Positions 24,468 to 33,478 of a stretch of 64,000 bases of DNA are shown piece by piece. The stretch's first letter is position 1. Each line of letters begins with the position of its first letter. This DNA is from JACQAP01 sp035548375. GTDB taxonomy: Bacteria > Pseudomonadota > Gammaproteobacteria > Burkholderiales > JACQAP01. The notes beneath the pieces are model-generated. The model saw only the letters and a program-made list of their open reading frames with translations. It was not told where the DNA came from and did no database searches. Made by a program: the position numbers and the translations under genes. Where the stretch lies: NCBI GenBank assembly GCA_035548375.1, contig DASZTG010000060.1, positions 17,524-81,523 of the forward strand, written 5' to 3'.

Positions 24468-26726
24468 TTACCGGGCGTCTCGATTCGCTTCCTTGATCGG
24501 CGCGGCGAATTTTGGCAGTTTCCGCACCAGCATCCCCCAGAGAAAGAAACTCATTATTCCCGGATAAGGTTGTCGCAGCGCCACCTTCAGATTGTTGTCC
24601 ACTACCAGTAGAAAAAGCACGATCGCGGCGACCCACTTCCACCCAGGGTCGAGTCTCTCCCTGCCTCGCCACAACAACAGCGAGGTGTAGCCCAGCAGCC
24701 CGATAATCGGCAAGGCCGAGATCGCACCGAAGTTGTAAATCAAATCCAGGTAGTAGTTGTGGGCGCTGGTTGTGATTTCGCGCGGAATCGGTTCCGCATG
24801 GCCAAAGACGGCGGCCCTGCCGCTTTCCACGATCCCCCGGCCGTACAGCGTCCAGTCGGTGATCCGGTCCCGCACGTTTTTCGGCACCATCGCCGACTGC
24901 ACGAGATCATCGTATTTGCCGACATACAGACTCTTGCTCCAGTTGAAATAGATCACGAACGAAAGAACGGTCGCCATCGCCAGCACGACGGCCGCCGCCT
25001 GGCGCGTCATCTGATACTTCCGCGCCGCAAAAGCCGACACGAACATTGTCAGGCCGCCCATCGCCAGCATCGAATTACCCGCGGCGACGTACGCCCCCAT
25101 CAATGCTCCGAGCACGATGAGCTGCCACTTGCAATGATCCCAGAACCAGATCAACGTCATTGCATAGGCACTCACGAAAATAAGCGGGACGAACTGAAAA
25201 TGCTGATAGATGCTGAACGCGTAGAGGTGGTGAGTCAGCAGAATCTTCTGTTGCATCCAGGTCGCAAGCAACTGGATCGGGACAACGATGCTCAATACGA
25301 GCAGGAATGCCTTCACGATGGTGCTGTCATCGTCGACCATCTGTGCCAGAACAAACCCCGCAGTCGGCAGGATGAACTGGATTAGCAGGATGAGCTTCCT
25401 GCGGTCCAGCGCAACGTCGAGTGCCGTGACGCTCGAGGAAATGATCATCAGCAACAACATCGCCCCGATCAGCAGCATTCCCGTGTAGGCCCTGCGATAC
25501 GCGCCCAGAACCAGAATGCCGCCATAACAGGCGAGAACGGAAATGGGAATGGGCACCGCCTTCAATTGCCCGCCCGAATCGATCATCGGGACGCCGCTAT
25601 TGCCGTAGATCGACCCCGACAACTGAAAAAAGAGCGGGAACAACAGCGCAATGCCTATGGCCCACGTCGTCGTCCGGTTTCGATTGACCTTCAATTCACC
25701 CCCCCGGTAAAAAACGTACAACAGGCCTGCGTTGGCGAGATAGAGCGCCGCCATGCCGTCCTGGCCCCATTGGAAATAGAAATAAGGCACGCAGAAAACG
25801 AGCATCAGGTGTGAAATCAGATCCGGACCGAGCGTGTCCTGCGTTCTCATGAGCCGAATGCGCGAGCATTGCGCCAGTATCATGACGGCGCCGCCGACGA
25901 TCGAGAGACCGACCGCCCGCCAGTAGAAATGCGGCATCGCCGCGAGTACGCCGCCCACCGCGGCCCAGGCCCACAGAAGGTAAACGATCGGGCCTTGCAG
26001 CTTGTCGCGGCCGACCAGCAGGCTGGGCCCGACGATGTTCGCAAAAAAGGAGCCGACGAAGCTGCCCATGGCAAAGGCCGAAAAGAGCGCTCCGGCAACC
26101 TCCTTTCCGACGATCAGAAGGATCAGCCAGCGAAACGCATACAGGCTCACGCCAATAACCGTCGTCGAGCCAAAATGCGGAACAAGGCTCGTGAGCCTCT
26201 GGATCCGCAGGTGGCTGCGGAGAAAGCCGAGGCTGTAGAACAGCGGCACGACAGCCCACGCGCAGAGGAATCGAAGGTCGAGCAGGACCAGGACGAACAA
26301 CAAGACCTGCAGTGCCAGAAAGCAGAATGCCTTGCGCTCCCGTCCGCCGCGCTGCTCGGCATCGGTGAGATCGACTTCATTGATCCATTCTATGGAGCGG
26401 CGCGCAATGACGGACAACGCGATCCAGGGCTCGGCGCCGGCCAGATGAACGCTCAGAAAATAGCAAAACGCCGCCAGGGGCAGCATCAGCGCGACGCGGG
26501 AGAACAGGACGGCCTCGACCGACTCGCTTCCGGAGAGGATGACCGTTCTGGCATTTGCCGAAAGCGCGTAGAACGTCGCCAACGTGGCGCCTTGCGCGAT
26601 GCCGATATCCGCCGCAACCACCGTCTTCCCAAGCAGGCCGAAGGCGATCAGCAATCCGGTAATCGAGTATGTGACCGACGAATACGCGGCAACATGCGAG
26701 GCTCTCACGGAAAAGGCGGATGCCAT
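24468..26726 (-). CDS. Large membrane protein: Wzx-like flippase fused to Wzy-like polymerase (predicted)
   Basis: A 752-residue polytopic protein with roughly twenty hydrophobic segments, twice the size of a normal flippase or polymerase. Residues 1-340 look like a Wzx-type exporter (paired helices, short polar loops, GIAQGATLATFYALSANAR). A polar stretch near 342-354 (RGGELKVNRNRTT) is followed by residues 355-752, which look like a polymerase: a large loop about 598-660 with RITDWTLYGRGI and SAHNYYLDLIYNFG, the HN-containing Wzy_C signature. No frameshift or internal stop is present. The fusion reading is mine; a search of each half would settle it. Confidence 0.7.
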   Translation of the reverse strand: MASAFSVRASHVAAYSSVTYSITGLLIAFGLLGKTVVAADIGIAQGATLATFYALSANARTVILSGSESVEAVLFSRVALMLPLAAFCYFLSVHLAGAEPWIALSVIARRSIEWINEVDLTDAEQRGGRERKAFCFLALQVLLFVLVLLDLRFLCAWAVVPLFYSLGFLRSHLRIQRLTSLVPHFGSTTVIGVSLYAFRWLILLIVGKEVAGALFSAFAMGSFVGSFFANIVGPSLLVGRDKLQGPIVYLLWAWAAVGGVLAAMPHFYWRAVGLSIVGGAVMILAQCSRIRLMRTQDTLGPDLISHLMLVFCVPYFYFQWGQDGMAALYLANAGLLYVFYRGGELKVNRNRTTTWAIGIALLFPLFFQLSGSIYGNSGVPMIDSGGQLKAVPIPISVLACYGGILVLGAYRRAYTGMLLIGAMLLLMIISSSVTALDVALDRRKLILLIQFILPTAGFVLAQMVDDDSTIVKAFLLVLSIVVPIQLLATWMQQKILLTHHLYAFSIYQHFQFVPLIFVSAYAMTLIWFWDHCKWQLIVLGALMGAYVAAGNSMLAMGGLTMFVSAFAARKYQMTRQAAAVVLAMATVLSFVIYFNWSKSLYVGKYDDLVQSAMVPKNVRDRITDWTLYGRGIVESGRAAVFGHAEPIPREITTSAHNYYLDLIYNFGAISALPIIGLLGYTSLLLWRGRERLDPGWKWVAAIVLFLLVVDNNLKVALRQPYPGIMSFFLWGMLVRKLPKFAAPIKEANRDAR

Positions 26727-26931
26727 TCGAGGGCGGCGGCGTTCTCGTCGGTTGATTACCGAGGGCGGAGTTTATACTATGCCGATGTCTTGGAGATACC
26801 GGAAAATGACAATGTGATGAATGGATTCGACGCGGAATGCCGCAGTTGCCGTTCTGGCGAGTACGATCCGGAGGCGGGGAGGCCGCACCCACGCAATCGA
26901 GGTGCGCACGGCTATGCAATCGCCCGTACGG

Positions 26932-27882
26932 TTACCGAGGATGCGAATGGCGGTACCAGGAGCCGGTGCGTTTCAGCCCTTCTTGCAGTGATATTCGCGG
27001 ACGCCAGTCGAGCGCCGTCTTGATCGCCCCGATGTTCACCTGCAAAGAATCCGTCAGGCGGGCGACCTGATCGGCACTTCCCGTCGCCGCGGCGATGGCC
27101 GCCAGCAGTCCCATGGGAAATGGAATCAACCGGGCCTTCTTCCCGAGTGCCCCGGCAATTTCGCGCACGAGCTGCGGAGTCGAAACGTCGCAATCGTCGC
27201 TGACGAAGAAGACGCGATTGGCGGCGGCAGGATGCGTCAGGCACGCTTCAAGGGCGCTGGCCAGATTGCCGACGTACACGAGGCTGCGCCTATTGTCCAT
27301 CGAGCGGAAAGGCAGCGGCAGGCCGGCATCGACGATGCGCAGGAGGTTCAGGAAATTCGCTTTCACGCCCTCGCCGTACACCAGCGGCGGACGCACGACC
27401 ACGACTTCCATGCCGGTTTGGGCACCGATGCTCATGATTCTTTTTTCGGCTTCGGCCTTGGATGCGCCGTACGCATCCCCTGGCATCGGCGGATCGCTCT
27501 CGGTGAAGGGGCGACTCGGGCTTCTCTCGCCATTCACCTTCACCGAGCTCAGGAATACGAACCTGCGCACGCCGGATCTAGCTGCCTGCCGCGCGAGCTC
27601 TTCACTGCCTTCGGCATTGATCCGATGGAACATGCCTTCATCGTCGGCGGATTTGCCCGCCACGTGCACGTGCGCCGCCAGATGCACTACGGATTCGCAT
27701 CCCTCGAGCGCCGCTTTCCAATCTGTTTGGGGCCCGATGTCGCCAACCGCGATCGTGGAAAATGGCTGCGCGGGCTGATCCTTTCTGCTTGCGCGCCGGA
27801 CTACGTAGCCCTGCGAATCCAGCAAGTCGCAAAGCGCCCGGCCGACGAAGCCGGAAGCGCCGGTGATCAGGATGCTTTTCAA
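26932..27882 (-). CDS. NAD-dependent epimerase/reductase (WbpV/WbpK-like)
   Basis: A 316-residue extended SDR: nucleotide-binding GASGFVGRAL (8-17), VHLAAHVHV, LSSVKVNGE, the catalytic YGASK, and VVVRPPLVYGEGVKANFLNL. This combination resembles the C4-reductases/epimerases that finish UDP-FucNAc or UDP-QuiNAc in O-antigen clusters. Together with the WbpM-type dehydratase and WbpL-type transferase nearby, the three would make and load the initiating amino sugar. Substrate and C4 stereochemistry cannot be read from sequence. Confidence 0.83.
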   Translation of the reverse strand: MKSILITGASGFVGRALCDLLDSQGYVVRRASRKDQPAQPFSTIAVGDIGPQTDWKAALEGCESVVHLAAHVHVAGKSADDEGMFHRINAEGSEELARQAARSGVRRFVFLSSVKVNGERSPSRPFTESDPPMPGDAYGASKAEAEKRIMSIGAQTGMEVVVVRPPLVYGEGVKANFLNLLRIVDAGLPLPFRSMDNRRSLVYVGNLASALEACLTHPAAANRVFFVSDDCDVSTPQLVREIAGALGKKARLIPFPMGLLAAIAAATGSADQVARLTDSLQVNIGAIKTALDWRPRISLQEGLKRTGSWYRHSHPR

Positions 27883-28058
27883 CTCGGGAGCCTCGCATGC
27901 CGCGAAGCCGTCGGCCTTCCACGTTTAGACGTCATGCGACGCTTGTGGCAAACTGGTTTGCGCTCGTTGATTGGAGTGGGGTCGGGTGGTTGCCCCGGCT
28001 TCGATCAACATCAATGCGGACTTGCCGATTGCTTTGCAGGACCGCGCAAATTGGCTCG

Positions 28059-28805
28059 ATGCAAACACCTACCTCCTCCCGGCATTCCCCTCGCATTACA
28101 GTGTCCATCGTGAGCCACGGCCATGGCGGACTAGTATCTTTGCTTCTTGCCGACCTTGCAAAGCATTGTGGCGCGGATATACGCGTCATCCTGACGCTTA
28201 ACGTGCCGGAAGCCCTTCCCTTGAACGACGAGCCCTGCCCGTTTCCGATGGATTTCATCCGCAACCGCTCACCCAGGGGCTTCGGCAGTAATCACAATGC
28301 CGCGTTCAGGAACTGCCGGACGCCCTATTTCTGCGTTCTCAATCCGGATATCCAGCTGCGGGAAAATCCTTTTCCTGCGCTCATCGACGAACTGCATCGC
28401 CAGGCGGTGGGCGTGGCGGCGCCGCAGGTAACGGATCCCGCAGGAAACATCGAGGATAGTGCGCGCCGATTTCCCACCGCGGGGATCATCATGCGCAAGC
28501 TGCTGGGACTTTCGGACAAACAGGATTACGAGGCAACCCGGCATGCTTTCTCTCCCGACTGGATAGCGGGAATGTTCATGCTGTTCCGCAGCAACGTCTA
28601 TTCCGAGGTCGGGGGATTCGATGAGCGATATTTCCTTTACTACGAGGATGTGGACCTTTGTCGCCGCCTGCGAGGGCGCGGATACGATGTTCGCGTGCTT
28701 CCCTCAGTCAGCGTGACGCATGATGCGCGGCGGAGCAGCCATCGAAACCTGCGGCATCTGCGCTGGCATGTCGCCAGCATGATCAGGTTCCTGGCAAGCG
28801 GCTAG
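28059..28805 (+). CDS. GT2-family glycosyltransferase
   Basis: A 248-residue family-2 transferase, apparently rhamnosyltransferase-like: RITVSIVSHGHGG near the start, RSPRGFGSNHNAAFRNC, FCVLNPDIQL (metal-binding region), DWIAGMFMLFR and GGFDERYFLYYEDVDLCRRLR. It is the only plus-strand gene in this stretch and lies between two minus-strand transcripts. The ATG at 28059 is the best start; the frame is open farther upstream without GT character. Its TAG stop overlaps the TAG of the facing gene. Confidence 0.85.
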   Translation: MQTPTSSRHSPRITVSIVSHGHGGLVSLLLADLAKHCGADIRVILTLNVPEALPLNDEPCPFPMDFIRNRSPRGFGSNHNAAFRNCRTPYFCVLNPDIQLRENPFPALIDELHRQAVGVAAPQVTDPAGNIEDSARRFPTAGIIMRKLLGLSDKQDYEATRHAFSPDWIAGMFMLFRSNVYSEVGGFDERYFLYYEDVDLCRRLRGRGYDVRVLPSVSVTHDARRSSHRNLRHLRWHVASMIRFLASG

Positions 28806-29797
28806 CATCGCGGCCATGGCCGCCCGCGCGCGAATGCACGCCAGAGGCGGCCGGTCGATATTTGGCGCAGGCGTTTGACCTGCGCCCTCTTTTCCCACGC
28901 ACGCGCGACTCCCCGCAGGGCATCGAGCTTTGCCCTGGCCGCAACGCGCCCTCGCCCGTGCAACGCAAAATCAAGCAAAGCCACGACGTTTAGCAGCAAG
29001 TGATACGGCAGCAACATCCAGAACAGCGTCGCCGGCATGTTCTTGACGAAGACCCATACGATATTGCGCTGGCCGTGATAAATGGAAAAATCGCTGCGCC
29101 TTCCGGTCACGGCGGAGCCATGGTGGAGCGCGATCGCCTCCGCCAGATATAGGCATCCGTATCCGGCAAGCTGCAATCGGAATCCCAGGTCGACGTCTTC
29201 GCCATAGCAAAAAAAGGACTCGTCCATGCCGCCAACCTGCTCCCAGGCGGCACGCGAATACAATGCGGCCGCGGCACATGCCGAAAATATTTCCTCGGAT
29301 TTCGCATGGCAGACCGAGGCGACGGCACCGTGTCCCCGTCGCCAATAGCGTCCGCTCACGTGATATGCATCCCCCGCGCCGTCGAGCACGCGCGGGTCCG
29401 CGGCATCCAGAGTCCGGCTCGCCAATGAGCCGACGTCGGTACGATGGCGTCCGGCTTCCACCAGCCGGCGCAGCCAATCCGGTTCGGGGACGGCATCCGG
29501 ATTCAGCAGCGCCAGCCAGTGCGAGCCTGGCATTGATTTCACCGCAAGGTTGTTTGCCGCGGCGAATCCGATGTTCGAGCCGGCATGAAGAACCTCGACT
29601 TCCGGAAAGCGCTCGAGCATCAGGGAAATCGAATCGTCGGTGCTGGCGTTGTCGACGACGAGCAGCCTGTAATTCGTGAAGGTCTGCCGCCTCATCCCTT
29701 CGACTGCATCGGACAGAAGGGCGCCAGCGTTGAAATTCACGATGATTACCAGGACTTCGGGCGATCCGTCCGTCGGGCTACCTGTTGTCGCCGTCAT
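28802..29797 (-). CDS. GT2-family glycosyltransferase
   Basis: A 331-residue family-2 transferase: VLVIIVNFNAGALL, VVDNASTDDS, NIGFAAANNLAV, ALLNPDAVPEPDWL, then GGMDESFFCYGEDVDLGFRL. This is the layout of rhamnosyl- and other deoxysugar transferases. A hydrophobic segment (ATLFWMLLPYHLLLNVVALL) follows the catalytic domain and may bind the membrane. Its start lies 20 bp inside the upstream GT2 gene. It is the last gene of a long minus-strand operon. Confidence 0.88.
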   Translation of the reverse strand: MTATTGSPTDGSPEVLVIIVNFNAGALLSDAVEGMRRQTFTNYRLLVVDNASTDDSISLMLERFPEVEVLHAGSNIGFAAANNLAVKSMPGSHWLALLNPDAVPEPDWLRRLVEAGRHRTDVGSLASRTLDAADPRVLDGAGDAYHVSGRYWRRGHGAVASVCHAKSEEIFSACAAAALYSRAAWEQVGGMDESFFCYGEDVDLGFRLQLAGYGCLYLAEAIALHHGSAVTGRRSDFSIYHGQRNIVWVFVKNMPATLFWMLLPYHLLLNVVALLDFALHGRGRVAARAKLDALRGVARAWEKRAQVKRLRQISTGRLWRAFARGRPWPRC

Positions 29798-30722
29798 GCG
29801 ATCCCGAGGTTATCTTGATGGGTGACAGCCAGCGGTGGTAGACCCGTCGAACCGCGCCAAGGCCCGTGAAATCGAGCACGCGGCGCACGCTGCCGACGAA
29901 AATGCGCCTCACGACATAACCCCACATCACGAGCCAGTTGTCCGCTCCGGCAATATGCAATGCCCTTGCCCTCGCCACCTCGCGCTGGGAATCGCGCCAT
30001 CTCCTGTCGCCGATGCCGCCACCTTGCATGTTCGCCAGGCAACGATCCAGGACGACGAACGTCGCGCCTTTGGACTTGGCACGCAATAGCCATTCGTAAT
30101 CCATCGCCAACCGGAAGTCGAGGCGAAATAGCCCGAATCTCCGGTAACTATCGCGCCGGACGAACACGGTGGGGTGGCCGACGGTCATGCCGCGTGCCAG
30201 CTTGGCGGGGTTGGAGCCGACCAGGTAAGTACGCCTTCCGCCTTCCCAATACTGCAGGCCGCCGCATGCGATATCGGCGCCGGTCTCCGTCATTCGCTGC
30301 ACGATCGCGCTGATCGCACCGGGCTCGTACCAGTCGTCGCTATTGAGCAAGCCGATGATCTCACCGCGAGCCAGCACGATCCCCTTGTTGAAGGCGTCGC
30401 TGATCCCGGCGTCCGGCTCGCTTATCCAGATGGCCAGCCGGTCTTCACTGCGTCGAACGATCTGCAGGCTCGCATCCGTAGAACCACCGTCGACGATGAG
30501 ATATTCGACGCTGGCGAAGTCCTGGGACAGGACGCTTTGCATCGCGCGTTGCAGCGTTACTTCTCCGTTCCGGACTATCGTGACGATGCTGACAAGCGGT
30601 GTCTCCGGATCTCCTATCCTCGATATGCGCTCGCCTCGATCTGCCAATTGTCTTGCCGTTGCCGAAGCCGAATAGTCCTCCCACGAAGGGACCACTCCGA
30701 TCGGCAAGCTGGTGGACGTCAT
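29778..30722 (-). CDS. GT2-family glycosyltransferase
   Basis: A 314-residue family-2 transferase of the WcaA/hyaluronan-synthase-like type: PLVSIVTIVRNGEVTLQRAM, EYLIVDGGSTD, SEPDAGISDAFNKGI, GLLNSDDWYEPGA (DD metal site), GHPTVFVRRD and DYEWLLRAKSKG. About 40 residues precede the GT fold. It overlaps the FkbM-type gene upstream by 4 bp and the next GT2 gene by 20 bp, so the three are probably translated together. Confidence 0.88.
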   Translation of the reverse strand: MTSTSLPIGVVPSWEDYSASATARQLADRGERISRIGDPETPLVSIVTIVRNGEVTLQRAMQSVLSQDFASVEYLIVDGGSTDASLQIVRRSEDRLAIWISEPDAGISDAFNKGIVLARGEIIGLLNSDDWYEPGAISAIVQRMTETGADIACGGLQYWEGGRRTYLVGSNPAKLARGMTVGHPTVFVRRDSYRRFGLFRLDFRLAMDYEWLLRAKSKGATFVVLDRCLANMQGGGIGDRRWRDSQREVARARALHIAGADNWLVMWGYVVRRIFVGSVRRVLDFTGLGAVRRVYHRWLSPIKITSGSHDGDNR

Positions 30723-31459
30723 TGCACCGTGTCAGGTATTGCGTCCCGACGCACAAAGAATCCGTCCAATTGCAAAGTCCGGCCAGATCGCTCGTGCACA
30801 TAGCCCGGGAACACGGCGAACAATTCATAGCCCACATCCTCGAGATTGGAACGCATCTCATCGAACAAGGGTTGGCCAGCGTAGAGTGGAACCAGCGACA
30901 GTTCGGCCTGGATAGCGAGCACGCGGTCGAGGACTGCCCGGGCGCCCGCGAGTACCCGATCTTCGTAGCCCTGCGTGTCGATCTTCAACAGTACGCGCCG
31001 GGCATCCGCGAAGTAGGAGCCCGCAACGGCGTCGAGCCTTCGCATCGGCACATTTTCGCGGGACACAAAGCTGGACCCGGGTGCCGCCTGCTCGTGCTCG
31101 GGAAGCATTTGCAGAATGGAACTGCTCAAGGAATTGCCTGCCACATTGATGACGGCGTCGCCGTCTGCACTGCCGAGGGCCATCGCCGGCGCAACCTGCC
31201 ACCCTGCATCGGCCTGCGCGGCTTTTTTCAACCTCGCATGCGCGTCGGAAAGCGGTTCAAAGGAAACAATGCGTCCCATGTAGCCGTTGGCGCGAAGCTG
31301 CGCTGCATAGTGTCCGCTGTTGGCCCCGACATCGAGGACAAGGTCGATTGCGCAGAACTCGAGCAGGCGATTGAGTTGAGCGGCCGTAGAAGTGTGGATT
31401 GTGCGGCGGTAAATCTCGATTCCCGCCTTTCTAAACAATCGCCTGATTCCGCTTTTCAT
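30719..31459 (-). CDS. FkbM-family methyltransferase
   Basis: A 246-residue SAM-dependent O-methyltransferase. Motif I is LVLDVGANSGHYAAQLR, followed by GRIVSFEPLSDAHARL, then LLKIDTQGYEDRVLAGA and the C-terminal VFPGYVHERSGRTLQLDGFFVR, all typical of FkbM proteins that methylate sugar hydroxyls. In this operon it most likely methylates a glycan residue. ATGA overlap with the next GT2 gene. Confidence 0.92.
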   Translation of the reverse strand: MKSGIRRLFRKAGIEIYRRTIHTSTAAQLNRLLEFCAIDLVLDVGANSGHYAAQLRANGYMGRIVSFEPLSDAHARLKKAAQADAGWQVAPAMALGSADGDAVINVAGNSLSSSILQMLPEHEQAAPGSSFVSRENVPMRRLDAVAGSYFADARRVLLKIDTQGYEDRVLAGARAVLDRVLAIQAELSLVPLYAGQPLFDEMRSNLEDVGYELFAVFPGYVHERSGRTLQLDGFFVRRDAIPDTVQ

Positions 31460-31514
31460 GAAAGCAGCCCATCAACGAAATTGCGCTTGCCCGGTTCGCG
31501 CCACATCGCCCGAT

Positions 31515-32702
31515 TCACTCCCAGCATTTCCGTCGTAAGGCAAATCTTTCGAGATGACGAAGCAATTGTTGCTCCGCCGCCGCGCGTTGTTGTTCCACTT
31601 TTGACAGTTGGAGCACGCCCAACCTTATCAACCTCTCGGAAACGTCGGGTCGAGTGCAGGTTTCCATTGCAGTTGCGAGATCCTCGGCGTCGTCGGGATC
31701 AACACAAATCGCGGCATCCCCGGTTTGATCCCGGAAGTATGACGTATAGATCAATGGTCGTCCCATTGTCCATGCCTCAAGCGGGGGAAGATTCGTGGGC
31801 CCGAAATAAGTTGGCATGACGACGGCGCCGCAGCCAAGATACAACCCGCGCATTTCATCCGCAGGAACGAACCCCAGGACATGAACTTGGGCCTGCAACG
31901 CATTCTTGCGGATTGCCTCCTCGACATGGCGGCGGTTGCCCTTGTCGCCTCCCGCAAACACAACGTGCGGCTTGTTCCCGCGAAGTCGCAAAATGACCAG
32001 CGCCTCGACAATCCGGATGTGATTCTTGTGAGCCCAAAACTGGGCTGGATAGAACAGGTATCCCTCCGGCAGATCGTATTTCCGGATCACCTCATCCTTG
32101 CCTATCGCAGCTTTCGTGTCGAGGAAAGGTGCAGGCGCGAAGGGCATGGGCAATAGGCGCTCCCGATCTACGCCGTATCGGGCGCTGGCGTTATCTGCCA
32201 GCGCGGGCGAGTCCGCAATTACAACCAATGCACCCGTCAAGTGAGTGTTGAAGTAGCTCTCCCTTTCCTGGAATTGACCGTACTGCCGGACTTCGGGAAA
32301 TTCCGGCGCGTCGCGATGACACAAATCGAATAGCGTAGTAATGAAATTGAGCGTTTGAAGCGCAAGAGATAATTCGGATTGCTTGACGAAATACACCAGA
32401 TCGCACCCGCCGCGCCGCAATTTTTTTTCAATGGGGGAGAGCAATTTCATTTTTGACTGCAGTCGATTCCACCATGCATACAAGCTCAGGTGGGACAGTA
32501 GCTTGTCCAAGAAGGATATTGAAACGGCTTGCGTCCGGATTCCCTGATCCCTGAGAAGATCGACGTTCGCTTCGTGCGTGGCAAACACCTCGAAGTCGAA
32601 TCGTCCATCGCAGATCCTTCGCATCTGCAAAATGGCGTTCAGCGATTGATTGAATCCGCCCCCAGTCCGGATGTCGTCTTCCAGGACCGCAATGATCTTC
32701 AT
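31515..32702 (-). CDS. GT4-family glycosyltransferase
   Basis: A 395-residue retaining GT-B protein. N-terminal KIIAVLEDDIRTGGGFNQSLNAI has the glycine-rich loop; the C-terminal half has LFYPAQFWAHKNH, VVFAGGDKGN, HVLGFVPADEM and FGPTNLPPLEAWTMGRP (E-x-W variant of the GT4 E-x7-E site). DFTTL-type segments common in GT4 mannosyltransferases appear as TTLFDLCHRD. ATG at 32702 lies 5 bp after the upstream methyltransferase gene. Confidence 0.85.
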   Translation of the reverse strand: MKIIAVLEDDIRTGGGFNQSLNAILQMRRICDGRFDFEVFATHEANVDLLRDQGIRTQAVSISFLDKLLSHLSLYAWWNRLQSKMKLLSPIEKKLRRGGCDLVYFVKQSELSLALQTLNFITTLFDLCHRDAPEFPEVRQYGQFQERESYFNTHLTGALVVIADSPALADNASARYGVDRERLLPMPFAPAPFLDTKAAIGKDEVIRKYDLPEGYLFYPAQFWAHKNHIRIVEALVILRLRGNKPHVVFAGGDKGNRRHVEEAIRKNALQAQVHVLGFVPADEMRGLYLGCGAVVMPTYFGPTNLPPLEAWTMGRPLIYTSYFRDQTGDAAICVDPDDAEDLATAMETCTRPDVSERLIRLGVLQLSKVEQQRAAAEQQLLRHLERFALRRKCWE

Positions 32703-32707
32703 TCTCG

Positions 32708-33478
32708 TCAAATGCGTGTCAGGACCTGCAAGGCGGCCCACGAATCAGCCGTCGGATGCGCGGTTTCCATCCACGCGCATGTTGCGCGCTCGCGAAACGA
32801 GGGTGAGTAATAGTGGACGAGCTCCGCGGGAAACAGGTAACGCATCCGGTGGGTTTCGCATAGTTTTTCAAGGGCCCCCGTATCGTTGCGTTCGACGAAC
32901 ACCGTGTAATTCACGTCCACGACGTTTTCGTTCCAATGCACCACGGGTTCGGCGATTCGCGTCACGTCGACATCTGCATCCCGGAGACGTTTGACGCGGG
33001 TATCTGGCTTCTGGGTAAGTACCGCCGGGCCATACCAGAAGTCATACAAAAACAACCCGCCGGGACGCAGGTTGGCCGCGGCAGTCTTGAATGCCGCCGC
33101 CAGCGCGTCGTTGGTGACCTGGTAGCTCATGACATGGAAGAGGGAAATGACCACGTCGAATGGTTGTCCCGCTCGAACCGAAGCCACGTCAGCCCGGCTG
33201 AAAGACAGCCGCGATGCGACATCGGGCGGCAAGCGTGATTTTCGTCGCTCCGCGGCAGCAAGCATGGACTCGCTGAGATCGATGCCGTGCACCGAAAATC
33301 CCATTTGCGCCAGTTGTTCGGCATGTGCGGCGGTACCGCACCCTAGCTCCAGGATTCTTCGCGCATCAGGAGCATGGCTTCGAATCTGTGAGGCAACATA
33401 CCCTGCTTCGGCGACGTAGTCTTTGTCGCGATACAGCAGGTCGTAGTAGCGAGCGTATGCGTCGAATACCCCGGTCAT
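32708..33478 (-). CDS. Class I SAM-dependent methyltransferase
   Basis: A 256-residue methyltransferase: FDAYARYYDLLYRDKDY at the N-terminus, motif I ILELGCGTAAHAEQLAQMG, GIDLSESMLAAAERR, then FDVVISLFHVMSYQ and LRPGGLFLYDFWYG. This subgroup is common in glycan clusters next to perosamine/DegT genes and probably methylates an amino or hydroxyl group of a deoxysugar. It overlaps the aminotransferase gene by 4 bp (ATGA). Substrate unknown. Confidence 0.88.
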   Translation of the reverse strand: MTGVFDAYARYYDLLYRDKDYVAEAGYVASQIRSHAPDARRILELGCGTAAHAEQLAQMGFSVHGIDLSESMLAAAERRKSRLPPDVASRLSFSRADVASVRAGQPFDVVISLFHVMSYQVTNDALAAAFKTAAANLRPGGLFLYDFWYGPAVLTQKPDTRVKRLRDADVDVTRIAEPVVHWNENVVDVNYTVFVERNDTGALEKLCETHRMRYLFPAELVHYYSPSFRERATCAWMETAHPTADSWAALQVLTRI

